Source of the DNA: Kutzneria sp. CA-103260
GTDB lineage: Bacteria; Actinomycetota; Actinomycetes; Mycobacteriales; Pseudonocardiaceae
Direction of reading: 5' to 3'
NCBI RefSeq assembly: GCF_018263855.1
Contig: NZ_CP073318.1
Span: 2,480,001 to 2,544,000 of the forward strand
DNA length: 64,000 nt
The notes below the pieces were generated by a model. That model made no database searches, was not told the DNA's origin, and was given only the letters and a program-made list of their open reading frames with translations. Shown here one piece after another: positions 52,954-61,524 of the stretch. The position numbers were made by a program, and so were the translations under genes. Every line of letters starts with the position of its first letter. Position 1 is the stretch's first letter.

Positions 52954-55163
52954 CGGCCTCGGCGCGTCTGCGGCTCGTCGCGGACGCCGCCGGCCGGGCT
53001 CGGTTCGTCAGCTCCCGGCTCCGCGGGTCGGCAGTGCTGGCGGTCGCCGTCGAGGACGCCCTCGACCGTGTGCCGGCCGTGCGTCAGGTGTACGCCTATC
53101 CACGCACCGGCAGCATCGTTGTCTGGTACGACGCCACCCGCTGCCGGCACGACGACCTCGCCGCCGCGATCCGCCGCGGGCTCGAGACCGATTCCGCCGC
53201 GACCCCCGCCCGCCCGCCCCGGTCGACGGAGGCGCGCACTGCCGACTTGGTCAGGATGGTGGTCGGTGGCGTCGCGCTGGCCGGGCTTGGCATCCGCCGC
53301 TACGGGCTGCGCCGACCGCCCGTGCTCGGCTCCACCGGCCGCATGGTGGCCACCGGCGTGGCGGTCTTCACCGGCGGTCCCTTCCTGCGCGGTGCGTTGA
53401 GGTCGCTGACCGGCGGTCGTGGTGTGGGTACCGATGCGCTGGTCACCGCCGCCACCGTGGCGAGCCTGGTGCTGCGGGAGAACGTCGTCGCGTTGACGGT
53501 GCTGTGGCTGCTCAACATCGGCGAATACCTCCAGGACCTCACTTTGCGCCGTAGCCGCCGCGCGTTGTCCGAATTGCTCGTCGGCGCGCAGGCCCGTACC
53601 TGGCGGCGGTTGGCCGACGGCACCGAGGTCGAGGTCGACATCGCCGATGTCAGCATCGGCGACGAGATCGTTGTCCACGAGCAGGTGGTGCTGCCGGTGG
53701 ACGGTGTGGTCGTCGCCGGCGACGGCATCGCTGACCAGTCCGCGGTCACCGGTGAGCAGTTGCCGGTCGCCGTCGGCGTCGGCAAGCGAATGCCTGCGGG
53801 GTCGGTGCTGGTGCAGGGGCGAATCGTCGTTCGGGCCAGCGCGGTGGGGCCCGACACTGCCATTGGTCGGATCATCGCCCGGGTCGAACAGGCCCGAGTA
53901 GACCGGGCACCCATCCAGACTGTCGGGGAGAACTTCTCTCGCCGTTTCGTGCCGGTCTCCTTCGCGCTCTCAGCGTTGACCTTGGTGGTCACCAGGGATG
54001 TCCGGCGGGCGATGACGATGCTACTGGTCGCTTGCCCCTGCGCGGTCGGGCTGTCCACACCGACCGCGATCAGCGCCGCGATCGGCAACGGCGCCCGCCG
54101 CGGTGTCCTGATCAAGGGTGGAGCGCACCTGGAAGCGGCCGGCCGGGTGGATGCGATCGTGTTCGACAAGACCGGCACGCTCACGGCGGGACGGCCGGTG
54201 GTGACCAATGTCGTGTCCTTCGATGAGGAATGGGCGCCCGAGCGGGTGCTGGCCTACGCGGCCAGCTCGGAAATCCACTCGCGGCACCCGCTGGCCCAGG
54301 CGGTGATCCGATCGACGGAAGAACGGCGTATCCAGATCCCGCCGCATGAGGAGTGCGAGGTCCTGGTGGGCCAGGGCATGCGGGTGCACAGCGATGGTCG
54401 AGTCATCCTCATCGGCAGCGGCGACCTGCTTCGCGACCAGAACGTGCCGATCAGCCAGGTCGCCGACGGCTGGGTCCGCAGGCTGCGGCAGGTAGCCGAG
54501 ACTCCGCTGCTGCTGGCCGTCGACAACACGCTGATCGGCCTGGTCTCGCTGCGCGACACAGTCCGCGGGGAATCTCGCGCGGTACTTGACGCGCTGCGCG
54601 GCGACGGCATCACCCGCGTGGTGCTGCTGACCGGCGACCACCCGACCACCGCCGCCGCGGTCGCCGCCGAACTGGGCATCGACGAGTTCCGGGCGCAGGT
54701 CATGCCCGAGGACAAGCAGGACATCGTGCGACAGCTGCGCGCCGAAGGCCACACGGTGGCGGTCGTCGGTGACGGGATCAACGACGCACCGGCTCTCGCG
54801 CTGGCCGACATCGGTATCGCCATGGGCGTGGCCGGCGCCGATATCGCCGTGGAGACCGCCGACGTGGCGTTGGCCGACGACGATCTGCGTGGGCTGGTGG
54901 ACCTGCGTGACCTCAGCCGCCGGGGGATCGCCGTGATCCGGCAGAACTACGGCATGTCGATCGCGGTCAACATGGTTGGGCTGCTGATCTCGGCCGTCGG
55001 TGCGCTGTCTCCGGTGGCGGCGGCCGTCCTGCACAACGCGGCCTCGGTCGCCGTGGTCGGCAACAGTTCTCGGTTGATCCGCTACCGAATCGAGCGTCCG
55101 GTCCTCGATCACCGTAGGACGGGCCAGGTCGAGGAATCGACAGCCGCCGGTCCCAGCCACTGA
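52950..55163 (+). CDS. ctpC: P1B-type heavy-metal ATPase, CtpC-like
   Basis: Metal efflux pump of 737 aa in the cytoplasmic membrane. N-terminal degenerate metal-binding region without CxxC (VYAYPRTGSIVVWYD), then six to eight helices, the transport motif ACPCAVG (Cys362-Pro-Cys364), phosphorylated Asp406 in DKTGT, SEIHSRHPLAQAV (HP locus), LTGDHPTTAAAVA and GDGINDAPAL (607-616), and a last membrane segment with MVGLLISAVGALSPVAAAVLHNA. The CPC motif and the coupled DUF1490 chaperone make it a CtpC-like zinc/manganese efflux pump. Start ATG overlaps the DUF1490 stop. With the Zur-controlled CobW gene upstream, zinc homeostasis is the theme. Confidence 0.92.
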   Translation: MTASARLRLVADAAGRARFVSSRLRGSAVLAVAVEDALDRVPAVRQVYAYPRTGSIVVWYDATRCRHDDLAAAIRRGLETDSAATPARPPRSTEARTADLVRMVVGGVALAGLGIRRYGLRRPPVLGSTGRMVATGVAVFTGGPFLRGALRSLTGGRGVGTDALVTAATVASLVLRENVVALTVLWLLNIGEYLQDLTLRRSRRALSELLVGAQARTWRRLADGTEVEVDIADVSIGDEIVVHEQVVLPVDGVVVAGDGIADQSAVTGEQLPVAVGVGKRMPAGSVLVQGRIVVRASAVGPDTAIGRIIARVEQARVDRAPIQTVGENFSRRFVPVSFALSALTLVVTRDVRRAMTMLLVACPCAVGLSTPTAISAAIGNGARRGVLIKGGAHLEAAGRVDAIVFDKTGTLTAGRPVVTNVVSFDEEWAPERVLAYAASSEIHSRHPLAQAVIRSTEERRIQIPPHEECEVLVGQGMRVHSDGRVILIGSGDLLRDQNVPISQVADGWVRRLRQVAETPLLLAVDNTLIGLVSLRDTVRGESRAVLDALRGDGITRVVLLTGDHPTTAAAVAAELGIDEFRAQVMPEDKQDIVRQLRAEGHTVAVVGDGINDAPALALADIGIAMGVAGADIAVETADVALADDDLRGLVDLRDLSRRGIAVIRQNYGMSIAVNMVGLLISAVGALSPVAAAVLHNAASVAVVGNSSRLIRYRIERPVLDHRRTGQVEESTAAGPSH

Positions 55164-55212
55164 TCTGCACGGGTCCACCTGTGGGCTGGTGCCGAGGCGG
55201 CGTGGACAACAC

Positions 55213-55431
55213 GTGAGTGGCACTGACGTCCGGGATTTCCCGCTGGCGAGCCGGTTTCCCGGCCAGGACGATCGTGCGGCCCTGCGGCGCTCGATCGACG
55301 CGGTGCCCCATGCCGAGGCCGCCGGGTTCGATTGGGCGTTGGCCGTGGCGGGCCGTCCGGCGTCCTTGCCGGTCGTGGCGTACGCCGCGACTTGGCTTGG
55401 CTGGTCGCGCGAACTCATACGGGTTCTGTGA
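55213..55431 (+). CDS. Doubtful short ORF
   Basis: 72 codons from GTG 55213 (DVRDFPLASRFPGQDDRAAL, then FDWALAVAGRPASLPVVAYA). No ribosome-binding site and no family. It overlaps the end of the first ATP-grasp gene by 17 bp on the opposite strand. It may be a leftover or spurious. Confidence 0.2.
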   Translation: MSGTDVRDFPLASRFPGQDDRAALRRSIDAVPHAEAAGFDWALAVAGRPASLPVVAYAATWLGWSRELIRVL

Positions 55432-56629
55432 CCAGCTTGTAGCGCTCGATGACGGTGAGCATTGCCTGATGGACGGTCTTTGCGTCGGGGCCGCGCAGCC
55501 GGAAGATCCCGCCAGGGTTGTCGTAGCTGCCGTCGCCGCGGAAGATGCGTCCCGGCTCGGGCAGTGCCTCGTGGTAGATCTCCGGGACACTGTCGATCAG
55601 TGAGGTCCGCTGCACTAGCCGGCTCGGCCGGGCTGCTGGTTCGGGCATGAGCAGCCAGCCGCCGGAGGCGTCGGCGACGTCTCCGTGCGGATCGCTCAGA
55701 GGCCTCAACCCGGTGCTCGCGCGGAACGCCTCAGCGAACAGCTCGACGCCGAACAGATCGCGGTGGACGAACGCGACCTGCGCGCCGCCAGGGCGTAGGC
55801 CGACCTCAAGGAAGCACAGGCCCCCGTGTGCCTCTTCGATGACTTCGAGGTGGAATGCACCATCAGCCAGGCCGAGGGCGTTCAGGCACTGGTCCGCGAA
55901 CGCGATCACCGATGTGCGGTGTTCGCCGCGGTCGAGAATGATCGATCCCAGCGGTAGGCCATTGGCGAAGTCGAGGCAGCTGTTGAGGTATGCGGACGCG
56001 GAAACGAAGTGGGTTCTCGTGTCGCGGCGGATGCCGTCAATGTGCAGGATACGGCCCGAGACGAACTCCTCGCACTCGTACTCGGCGGGTTCGATCGCGG
56101 CGAGTGCGCCCTGTAGTTCGCTGAGCGTGTCGATGCGGCGTACTCCGAGGGAGGCGACCCCTCGACGGGGTTTGAGGACCAGCGGCAGGCCGACGGCCGC
56201 GATGACTTTGGCGGCGTCCGTTGTCTGGTCCAGTGCCAAGTAACGGGGGATACGCAGCCCGGCTGCTGCGACCGCATCCTTCATCAGCGGCTTGTCCTTG
56301 AACTTCATGACCAGGTTAGTGGATTGCCCGCCAGCCACGCCGAAGGCGTCTCGCAGCCTCGCTGCGGTTAGGATGTCGTAATCCGACAAGGCCACGATAT
56401 CCTTGGGCGTTCCGTGACTACGCACGATCCGTTCGACAGCGGCTGTTGCTTGGTCATACGCGAGGTCTTCTGTGGTCTCGGTCGCAACCCCGCAGGCGGC
56501 GTCGAGCGCGCGGGCGGAGCGGGCGGTGGTCACATACGCAAGCCGGCCGGTCTGCTCGGGCAGGTAGCGGTCGTAGCGTGCGAACTCATGGGTGAATCGG
56601 TTGAGCACCACGTACAGGTCGCGGTCCAT
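55415..56629 (-). CDS. ATP-grasp ligase A (peptide-ligase-like)
   Basis: A 404-aa ATP-grasp enzyme, ATG 56629 after AGAGGAC. The N-terminal preATP domain (DLYVVLNRFTHEFARYDRYL) is followed by the ATP-grasp core: LVMKFKDKPLMKDAVAAAGL, VLKPRRGVASLGVRRI (phosphate lysine loop), the EECEEF-like AEYECEEFVSGRILHIDGI and the Mg-binding end FLEVGLRPGGAQVAF. It resembles carboxylate-amine ligases such as L-amino-acid ligases rather than carboxylases. It is the last gene of a leftward operon with two more ATP-grasp enzymes. Substrates are unknown. Confidence 0.88.
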   Translation of the reverse strand: MDRDLYVVLNRFTHEFARYDRYLPEQTGRLAYVTTARSARALDAACGVATETTEDLAYDQATAAVERIVRSHGTPKDIVALSDYDILTAARLRDAFGVAGGQSTNLVMKFKDKPLMKDAVAAAGLRIPRYLALDQTTDAAKVIAAVGLPLVLKPRRGVASLGVRRIDTLSELQGALAAIEPAEYECEEFVSGRILHIDGIRRDTRTHFVSASAYLNSCLDFANGLPLGSIILDRGEHRTSVIAFADQCLNALGLADGAFHLEVIEEAHGGLCFLEVGLRPGGAQVAFVHRDLFGVELFAEAFRASTGLRPLSDPHGDVADASGGWLLMPEPAARPSRLVQRTSLIDSVPEIYHEALPEPGRIFRGDGSYDNPGGIFRLRGPDAKTVHQAMLTVIERYKLVTEPV

Positions 56630-56683
56630 CTGGCTGTCCTCTCGATCGGGTCGGGGCGACGCGGAGGCGTCTGCTCGTCCGCC

Positions 56684-57256
56684 TCACCCGAAGGCGATCA
56701 CTCGGCCGGTGTAGCTGGCGGCGAATCTGGCCGCTGGAACACGGGTGTTCGTCTCGCCCCAAGTTGAGGGGTCACGGAAGCAGATCCACGGATCGGGTTC
56801 GTCATCAAGCGCCGAGACCACCACAAGGTGCCCGCCGCGCCGTCCGTCCTGCGGGAACTGCAGGGTCACCGAAGCGATCAGCGGTGCTCTGGTGTCGTGC
56901 AGCAGCTGGGAAACGTGCGTGAGGTCGGGTGCGGCCATAGCGGTGGCAGACACACCGCGCGCGACGGCCATGGTTGCCAGTCCGGCGTGCAGCAAGCCGC
57001 GTTCTGTGTAGAACCCGGCCGCCACGGCCTCGCGCAACAACGTGAACAGCGGGATGTCGGTCTTGCCGTGGAAGGCGAGTACTGACCTGAGGCAGGCAAG
57101 CCCGCAGGCGCGGGTGCTCCAATGGGCGTCGTTGCCATCTTCGAGCAGGAAACCGGCTGGCCAGCTTTCCGGATCAATGCGTTGTGAGTAGCGCGGAGTC
57201 CGTGCGCACACGAAGTGCGGGCAGTCAGCCGTCGTGGCCACGGTCGATGGCGTCAT
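56684..57256 (-). CDS. C39-like papain-fold protein
   Basis: A 190-aa protein from ATG 57256; the frame is open to 57322. Peptidase C39-type fold with nucleophile region STRACGLACLRSVLAFHGK (Cys about residue 51 or 55), His in RRGGHLVVVSALDD and Asp in ICFRDPSTWG, so a catalytic set is present. No transporter part is fused, unlike bacteriocin ABC exporters, and no signal peptide is seen. Between ATP-grasp ligases it may hydrolyse, transfer or condense a peptide (for example removing a protecting or leader residue). It overlaps the stop of ATP-grasp B by 32 bp. Confidence 0.85.
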   Translation of the reverse strand: MTPSTVATTADCPHFVCARTPRYSQRIDPESWPAGFLLEDGNDAHWSTRACGLACLRSVLAFHGKTDIPLFTLLREAVAAGFYTERGLLHAGLATMAVARGVSATAMAAPDLTHVSQLLHDTRAPLIASVTLQFPQDGRRGGHLVVVSALDDEPDPWICFRDPSTWGETNTRVPAARFAASYTGRVIAFG

Positions 57257-58502
57257 GTAGTTCAGTCGCTTCCCAGGCGCGTACTTGCTGGTAATCGTCT
57301 TCGAGTTGGTCGGGGTCCTCATGGCACAGGTACAGGCCGCCAGGCTTGGTCAACAGGTCGACCGTGCGCTGTACCCGCGTGCCGGCCGTCAGGTTCGCGC
57401 GCAAGCCGTGGAACGAGGCGAGTGCCTTGATCGGCGCGAGGTCCACATCGCTGGTCAGGGTGCCCGCGGCCGGTGAGATGAGACTGATCCCCATGGCGTG
57501 GCGGCGGATGAGGCGCAGCGTGCCCCGCTCCAGGAGCAGGTGAGGTGAGAGCAGCGCATCCACCGTTTCCCCGACCTGACTGGTGGCCACCGCACGCAGG
57601 GTCAGGGCAGGGTCCATCCCGCCGGGCAGCCGTGTGGCCGTCTCCAGAAGGAGCGGACCACGTTCGGTGACCACGACCTCGGTGTGCGCGGCGCCCCACC
57701 GCACGCCCAGGGCGTCGAGAGTCCGGCACACATAACCCCGGATCGACTCGGCTTCTTTGCCAAGCGGGCTGATCAGGCGCTGGCGGTCGTAGACGAGTTG
57801 CCCGTCCACTGTCTTCTTTTCCGAGGTCCAGATCTCGATGAAGGCGTGGAAGCCGTCGGCCGACACGGTGTTGACCATGTACTCGGGTCCATGAAGGAAT
57901 TCCTGGACGATCACGCCGTCGTTGGGCTCGCCGTAAATTGTGGCTGAGCGCAGGACTTTGTCGATCGCGCGGTGTTGGTGCTCGGCGTCCTTCGCGACGA
58001 ACACCGAGTCGGTGCCCGCGCTGCGCGGGGGTTTGACCACGACGGTCTGCTCGCCTGCCTCGCCGTTGCTCCACGTCTCGTGGCCGCAGGCGTCGAGGTG
58101 ACGCTGCCACGGAATCTCCACCGCAGCACTGTGCAACAACCGGTGCATCAGCCGCTTGTCGCGCCGGGCTTCGGCGAGTCCGGCGCGGTTTCCCGTGCGC
58201 GTGCCGAGTGCCTGGGCGAGCTGATCGGCGACCTGCGCACCGCTTTCTGTTCCGGCGACCACATGCCGCACCCCTGCGCGGCGTAGTTCGTCTGCGGTGG
58301 CGTCGATGTCGCCGGTGTGCTCAAGGCACAGGGCGTAGTCGTGCCGGTTGAGCGTCGCGGTCAGCGCTGGCCAGTCGCATTGCCGGTTGGCGACGTGCAC
58401 AGGGTGCACACCGCGAGCGCGCAATGCCGGCCCGAACAACTGACCAGCGCCATATGCGTCGACGACGGCAACGGGTTCATCCCGGTAGACGGACATCAGC
58501 AT
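57225..58502 (-). CDS. ATP-grasp ligase B
   Basis: A 425-aa ATP-grasp protein of the biotin-carboxylase/L-amino-acid-ligase-like group, distinct in sequence from ligase A. N-terminal Rossmann-like region (VAVVDAYGAGQLFGPALRAR), ARRDKRLMHRLLHSAAVEIP, ATP loop VVVKPPRSAGTDSVFVAKD, EFLHGPEYMVNTVSADGFHA and the metal end LLLETATRLPGGMDPALTLR. A C-terminal extension (from about 330) follows the grasp core, as in dipeptide-forming ligases. It overlaps the MFS gene by 26 bp upstream and the C39-like gene downstream. Confidence 0.88.
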   Translation of the reverse strand: MLMSVYRDEPVAVVDAYGAGQLFGPALRARGVHPVHVANRQCDWPALTATLNRHDYALCLEHTGDIDATADELRRAGVRHVVAGTESGAQVADQLAQALGTRTGNRAGLAEARRDKRLMHRLLHSAAVEIPWQRHLDACGHETWSNGEAGEQTVVVKPPRSAGTDSVFVAKDAEHQHRAIDKVLRSATIYGEPNDGVIVQEFLHGPEYMVNTVSADGFHAFIEIWTSEKKTVDGQLVYDRQRLISPLGKEAESIRGYVCRTLDALGVRWGAAHTEVVVTERGPLLLETATRLPGGMDPALTLRAVATSQVGETVDALLSPHLLLERGTLRLIRRHAMGISLISPAAGTLTSDVDLAPIKALASFHGLRANLTAGTRVQRTVDLLTKPGGLYLCHEDPDQLEDDYQQVRAWEATELHDAIDRGHDG

Positions 58503-59787
58503 TCGGTGCTCTCCTTTCTTTCTTGATCGTCGCCACCGCGTAGAGAAGCGAGGCTGCTGCGAGCGCCGATGCCGTGGCAGCCACTGCCGCCGACGGGGGC
58601 AGCAATGCGAGAAGTGCGCTGGCGGCCAGCAGCCCGGCTAGGGCGCTCAGCGACAAGGCTGTCGAACGGATCCCCACGAACAACACGGAGGTCGCGTCGT
58701 CGAGCGATGCGACGTAGCGGGCGTTGCATCCCATGAAGGCCGCCTCGAACGCGGCGAGGAACAGGAAGTACAGCGCATAGCTCGGTAGGGCGGCCGTGCA
58801 TGCGACGGCTGCGATGGCCAGAAGCGCGGTAGCGCACAATCCTGCGGGCGACGCATACCGTATCGCCCAAGGCAGCACGGCCTTGCGCGACGAGATCCAA
58901 CCTCCGGCGAAAACGCCGGCAGTGGCTACGGCGCTGACGATCCCTACGCCCGCTGTGCCCTGGTGCAACTGCTGGATTGGGTACACGGTGCGGATTGAGT
59001 TGTGCAGGCCCTGATACGCGGCGATCAGCGAGAGCTGTAGCAACGCGCCACGCTGGATCGACGTCATGCGCCGCAGTTGGCGCACGCCTGGTTGCTCAGC
59101 CGCCGTGCCGCGCTCGGTTCTTGCCGAGCCGCCCTGCGTGCCATGCCACCGCAGTCCCAGGCCGGCGAACCCGTGCCCCGCTGCACACAGCATTGCGAAC
59201 ATCACCGGATCGACGTACTGACCGGTGACCGCGAAAGCGGTGCCCGCGCTGGTGGAACCCACGAGCCGGAAGAACTCCATCCGGCTCACCTCGTGCTCGA
59301 TCGCCCCCGGACCGTCGGCTCGCTCTCGCGCGACCAGGGTGTTGGCCGTGCGGCCGACCGAGTCCACATATCCCTTGATCAGCACGACGCAGACGAGCGG
59401 CATCCACAACTGGGCGGCGATGAACCCTGCCGCGGTCGCAACCAGCGCGGCACCGCACCATTCCGTGACAGGGGCGATACGCGACGCGGTCAACCGCCTG
59501 ATGACGCGTGCGGTACCTGATGGGAAGACCGCGGCGCCGACCCACTGACCGCCGAACACCAGTGCGGACAGCACCGCCGAGTGAACGCTCGTCCACAGCC
59601 AGACGCTCGCGATCAATGAGAACGTCATTCCGGCGAGGCTGGACACACCGACGAACGTATTTCTGGGCGCAACGCGGTTCCAGACACGCCGGAGAGCGGG
59701 ACGCGGCGAGTATGCCCCCTGGTTATGCCTCCCAGATGTGGTCGGAGTGTCTGCTTCGGACGGTTGTGCCTTGGTATTGAAGGCCAT
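58477..59787 (-). CDS. MFS transporter of the ATP-grasp operon
   Basis: A 436-aa MFS protein with 10-12 helices; the first 45 residues are a hydrophilic N-tail. Recognisable: FVGVSSLAGMTFSLIASVWL, FGGQWVGAAVFPSGTARVIR, GLHNSIRTVYPIQQLHQGTA and ALLALLPPSAAVAATASAL near the end. Classical motif A is degenerate. Being inside the ligase operon (9-bp gap to the Ddl-like gene, 26-bp overlap with ligase B), it should export the operon's product or import a precursor. Confidence 0.85.
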   Translation of the reverse strand: MAFNTKAQPSEADTPTTSGRHNQGAYSPRPALRRVWNRVAPRNTFVGVSSLAGMTFSLIASVWLWTSVHSAVLSALVFGGQWVGAAVFPSGTARVIRRLTASRIAPVTEWCGAALVATAAGFIAAQLWMPLVCVVLIKGYVDSVGRTANTLVARERADGPGAIEHEVSRMEFFRLVGSTSAGTAFAVTGQYVDPVMFAMLCAAGHGFAGLGLRWHGTQGGSARTERGTAAEQPGVRQLRRMTSIQRGALLQLSLIAAYQGLHNSIRTVYPIQQLHQGTAGVGIVSAVATAGVFAGGWISSRKAVLPWAIRYASPAGLCATALLAIAAVACTAALPSYALYFLFLAAFEAAFMGCNARYVASLDDATSVLFVGIRSTALSLSALAGLLAASALLALLPPSAAVAATASALAAASLLYAVATIKKERRAPNADVRLPG

Positions 59788-59796
59788 GGCGTCGAC

Positions 59797-60843
59797 CTAC
59801 GCCGATTCCGGCCTCGGGCGCCCGGGTGCGGCCCAGGGGACCGGGCGGTGGGCCCGCACGGCTTGCGCGAGCAGACGCAGGACGAGCGCATCGTAGGGGA
59901 TTCCTGCACGCGCGCAGGCCGCCGGAAGGTTACTGTGCGGCTGAAGGCCGGGAATCGTGTTGATTTCCAAGGCATACACGGTCTCCGCGTCGTCAACGAT
60001 GTAGTCGACGCGGATCGCGCCGCGGCAGTCCAGGAAGTCATAGGCCGCCTCGGCGCCGACGCTCATCGCTTTGACCACGCTCGGCGGCAGATCCTCGGGG
60101 AACTGGTACTGCACTGACGGCGCGCTCGCACCACCGAGTTTGCTTGCTTCGTCGTAGAACGCTGCCTCGGTGACGAATTCGAGCGGAGCCAGGGCGACCG
60201 AGCCGGCCGGGCCGCCGATCACGGCTACTGTCAACGCCCGGCCGGCGATGAACTCCTCCAGAAAATACCGGCGGAAGCCACGCCCAGTGAATTCCCTGAT
60301 TGCCTCGGCGATCTGCGCGCTGTTATCCACCAGCCGGGTACCGACGCTACTGCCGCCGTCCACCGCCTTGAGCATTCCCGGCAATGGAAAGCCTGCCGGT
60401 ATCTGGCCCGCCAGCAGACCCGAGTCTCGTGGTGTCGCCAGGCCCAGATGCCGAAAGATAGCCTTGCATACCAGCTTGTCCATCCCCACGCTCCCGGCGA
60501 GTACGCCGGATCCGGTGTATGGCACGTTGAGATATTCCAACAAACCCTGCAGTCGGCCGTCCTCGCCATACGGGCCGTGCACGTTCACGAACGCGGCGTC
60601 AAAGCCCCGCACCCGTTCCGCGAAGTCGGGCGCAGTCGGATCGAGATGTTCTGCGTCCAGACCATGATCCTGGAGAACCCGCATGATCGCGGTCAGGGAC
60701 CATTCCGCGCGCGGGGCGCTGTGGATATATACCGCGTCCTCTTCCGACACTGCGCCATACACCACCGCGATCCGCAAACCGCGCAGTGTCTGGACATCAG
60801 ACGGCAGGGAACCGGGTAGCTGGCGAACAAAATCCGTCATCAT
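59797..60843 (-). CDS. D-alanine-D-alanine ligase-like ATP-grasp enzyme
   Basis: A 348-aa Ddl-family ligase, promoter-proximal gene of the operon, ATG 60843 preceded by GGGGGGAAG. Motifs: IAVVYGAVSEEDAVYI, NVHGPYGEDGRLQGLLEYLN, YTGSGVLAGSVGMDKLVCKA, GGSSVGTRLV (phosphate loop, preceded by KA rather than KP), FLEEFIAGRALTVAVIGGPA and the metal-binding EINTIPGLQPHSNLP. All active-site elements are present. Housekeeping ddl normally sits elsewhere, alone or with murF, so this copy is likely devoted to a special dipeptide, perhaps with a non-alanine substrate or as self-resistance. Confidence 0.92.
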   Translation of the reverse strand: MMTDFVRQLPGSLPSDVQTLRGLRIAVVYGAVSEEDAVYIHSAPRAEWSLTAIMRVLQDHGLDAEHLDPTAPDFAERVRGFDAAFVNVHGPYGEDGRLQGLLEYLNVPYTGSGVLAGSVGMDKLVCKAIFRHLGLATPRDSGLLAGQIPAGFPLPGMLKAVDGGSSVGTRLVDNSAQIAEAIREFTGRGFRRYFLEEFIAGRALTVAVIGGPAGSVALAPLEFVTEAAFYDEASKLGGASAPSVQYQFPEDLPPSVVKAMSVGAEAAYDFLDCRGAIRVDYIVDDAETVYALEINTIPGLQPHSNLPAACARAGIPYDALVLRLLAQAVRAHRPVPWAAPGRPRPESA

Positions 60844-61303
60844 ACTAATTCTTCCCCCCGTAACGCATGTTTATTTTTTTCTGTCGCACTCGATGGCTGT
60901 CACGCTCAATAACGCGTCAGCCTGCGTGCCATCGGCGATGTTAAACGCCGTCTCCGAGTCTTGGCATGGCATAGATCGCGAAATGCGGGCGTTTCAGGCT
61001 TGCCACTGGGTAGAACGCGCAGATTTATCGAGCTCAGCTGTAATTTCGACATCATAGGATCATGTGCCGAATGTGTGAAGTCGGAAACGCGGATTCGAAC
61101 ACCGGCGACGTAGGGCGATGCGCCTGACGTTCCTGTATCTTGTGGCCAGGCCGGCTTCGGATTCCAGTGTGCCGAAGGGCTTGGCATGCGCCATTAATGC
61201 CAGTAATCGCCTGGCGGGTGTTCTGCGATATGACCGCATACCTAAGGGTCCCTGCGTGAATCTGTCGGCATCCCCATGCCGGCAAGTAATTTAGCTGATG
61301 CTG
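60844..61303. other. Leader region of the ATP-grasp operon, two tiny ORFs
   Basis: 460 bp with lower GC than its neighbours. Two leftward ORFs precede the Ddl-like gene: 60871-60972 (33 aa, MPCQDSETAFNIADGTQADA and onwards, acidic with a Lys-rich end) and 60906-61055 (49 aa, MMSKLQLSSINLRVLPSGKP and onwards, Arg-rich end). Neither has a clear ribosome-binding site. They may be chance frames or a small peptide gene. Confidence 0.35.
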
Positions 61304-61417
61304 ATGGCGAAGTCCCCGCACAAGAAGCCGGAGAACGTCCGCCGGTACCTCAAGCCGTCGCCCGAGACGATCTCGGAGCTGACCAGCCTGCTCGCCCCCG
61401 GCGACGCGCGTCGCTGA
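61304..61417 (+). pseudogene. Site-specific integrase tail
   Basis: 37 codons: [20 protein letters not shown] then [17 protein letters not shown]. This looks like the extreme C-terminus of tyrosine-type recombinase/integrase proteins of actinomycetes. No catalytic residues remain. Confidence 0.5.
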
Positions 61418-61524
61418 CCCTGCTGTCACCGGTGTGCCCTACCGTGGACAGTCCACGGCCAGACGAGGACCGCCGTTTGCCGCCGTGCTGGGCGCCCAGG
61501 GCCTGTCCGAGGGGTTCGAGCTTC

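Noticed and set aside
59797..60843. Housekeeping ddl
   Set aside because: It heads an operon of other ATP-grasp ligases and a transporter, not cell-wall genes. I cannot exclude that it is the only ddl copy, since the rest of the genome is not visible.
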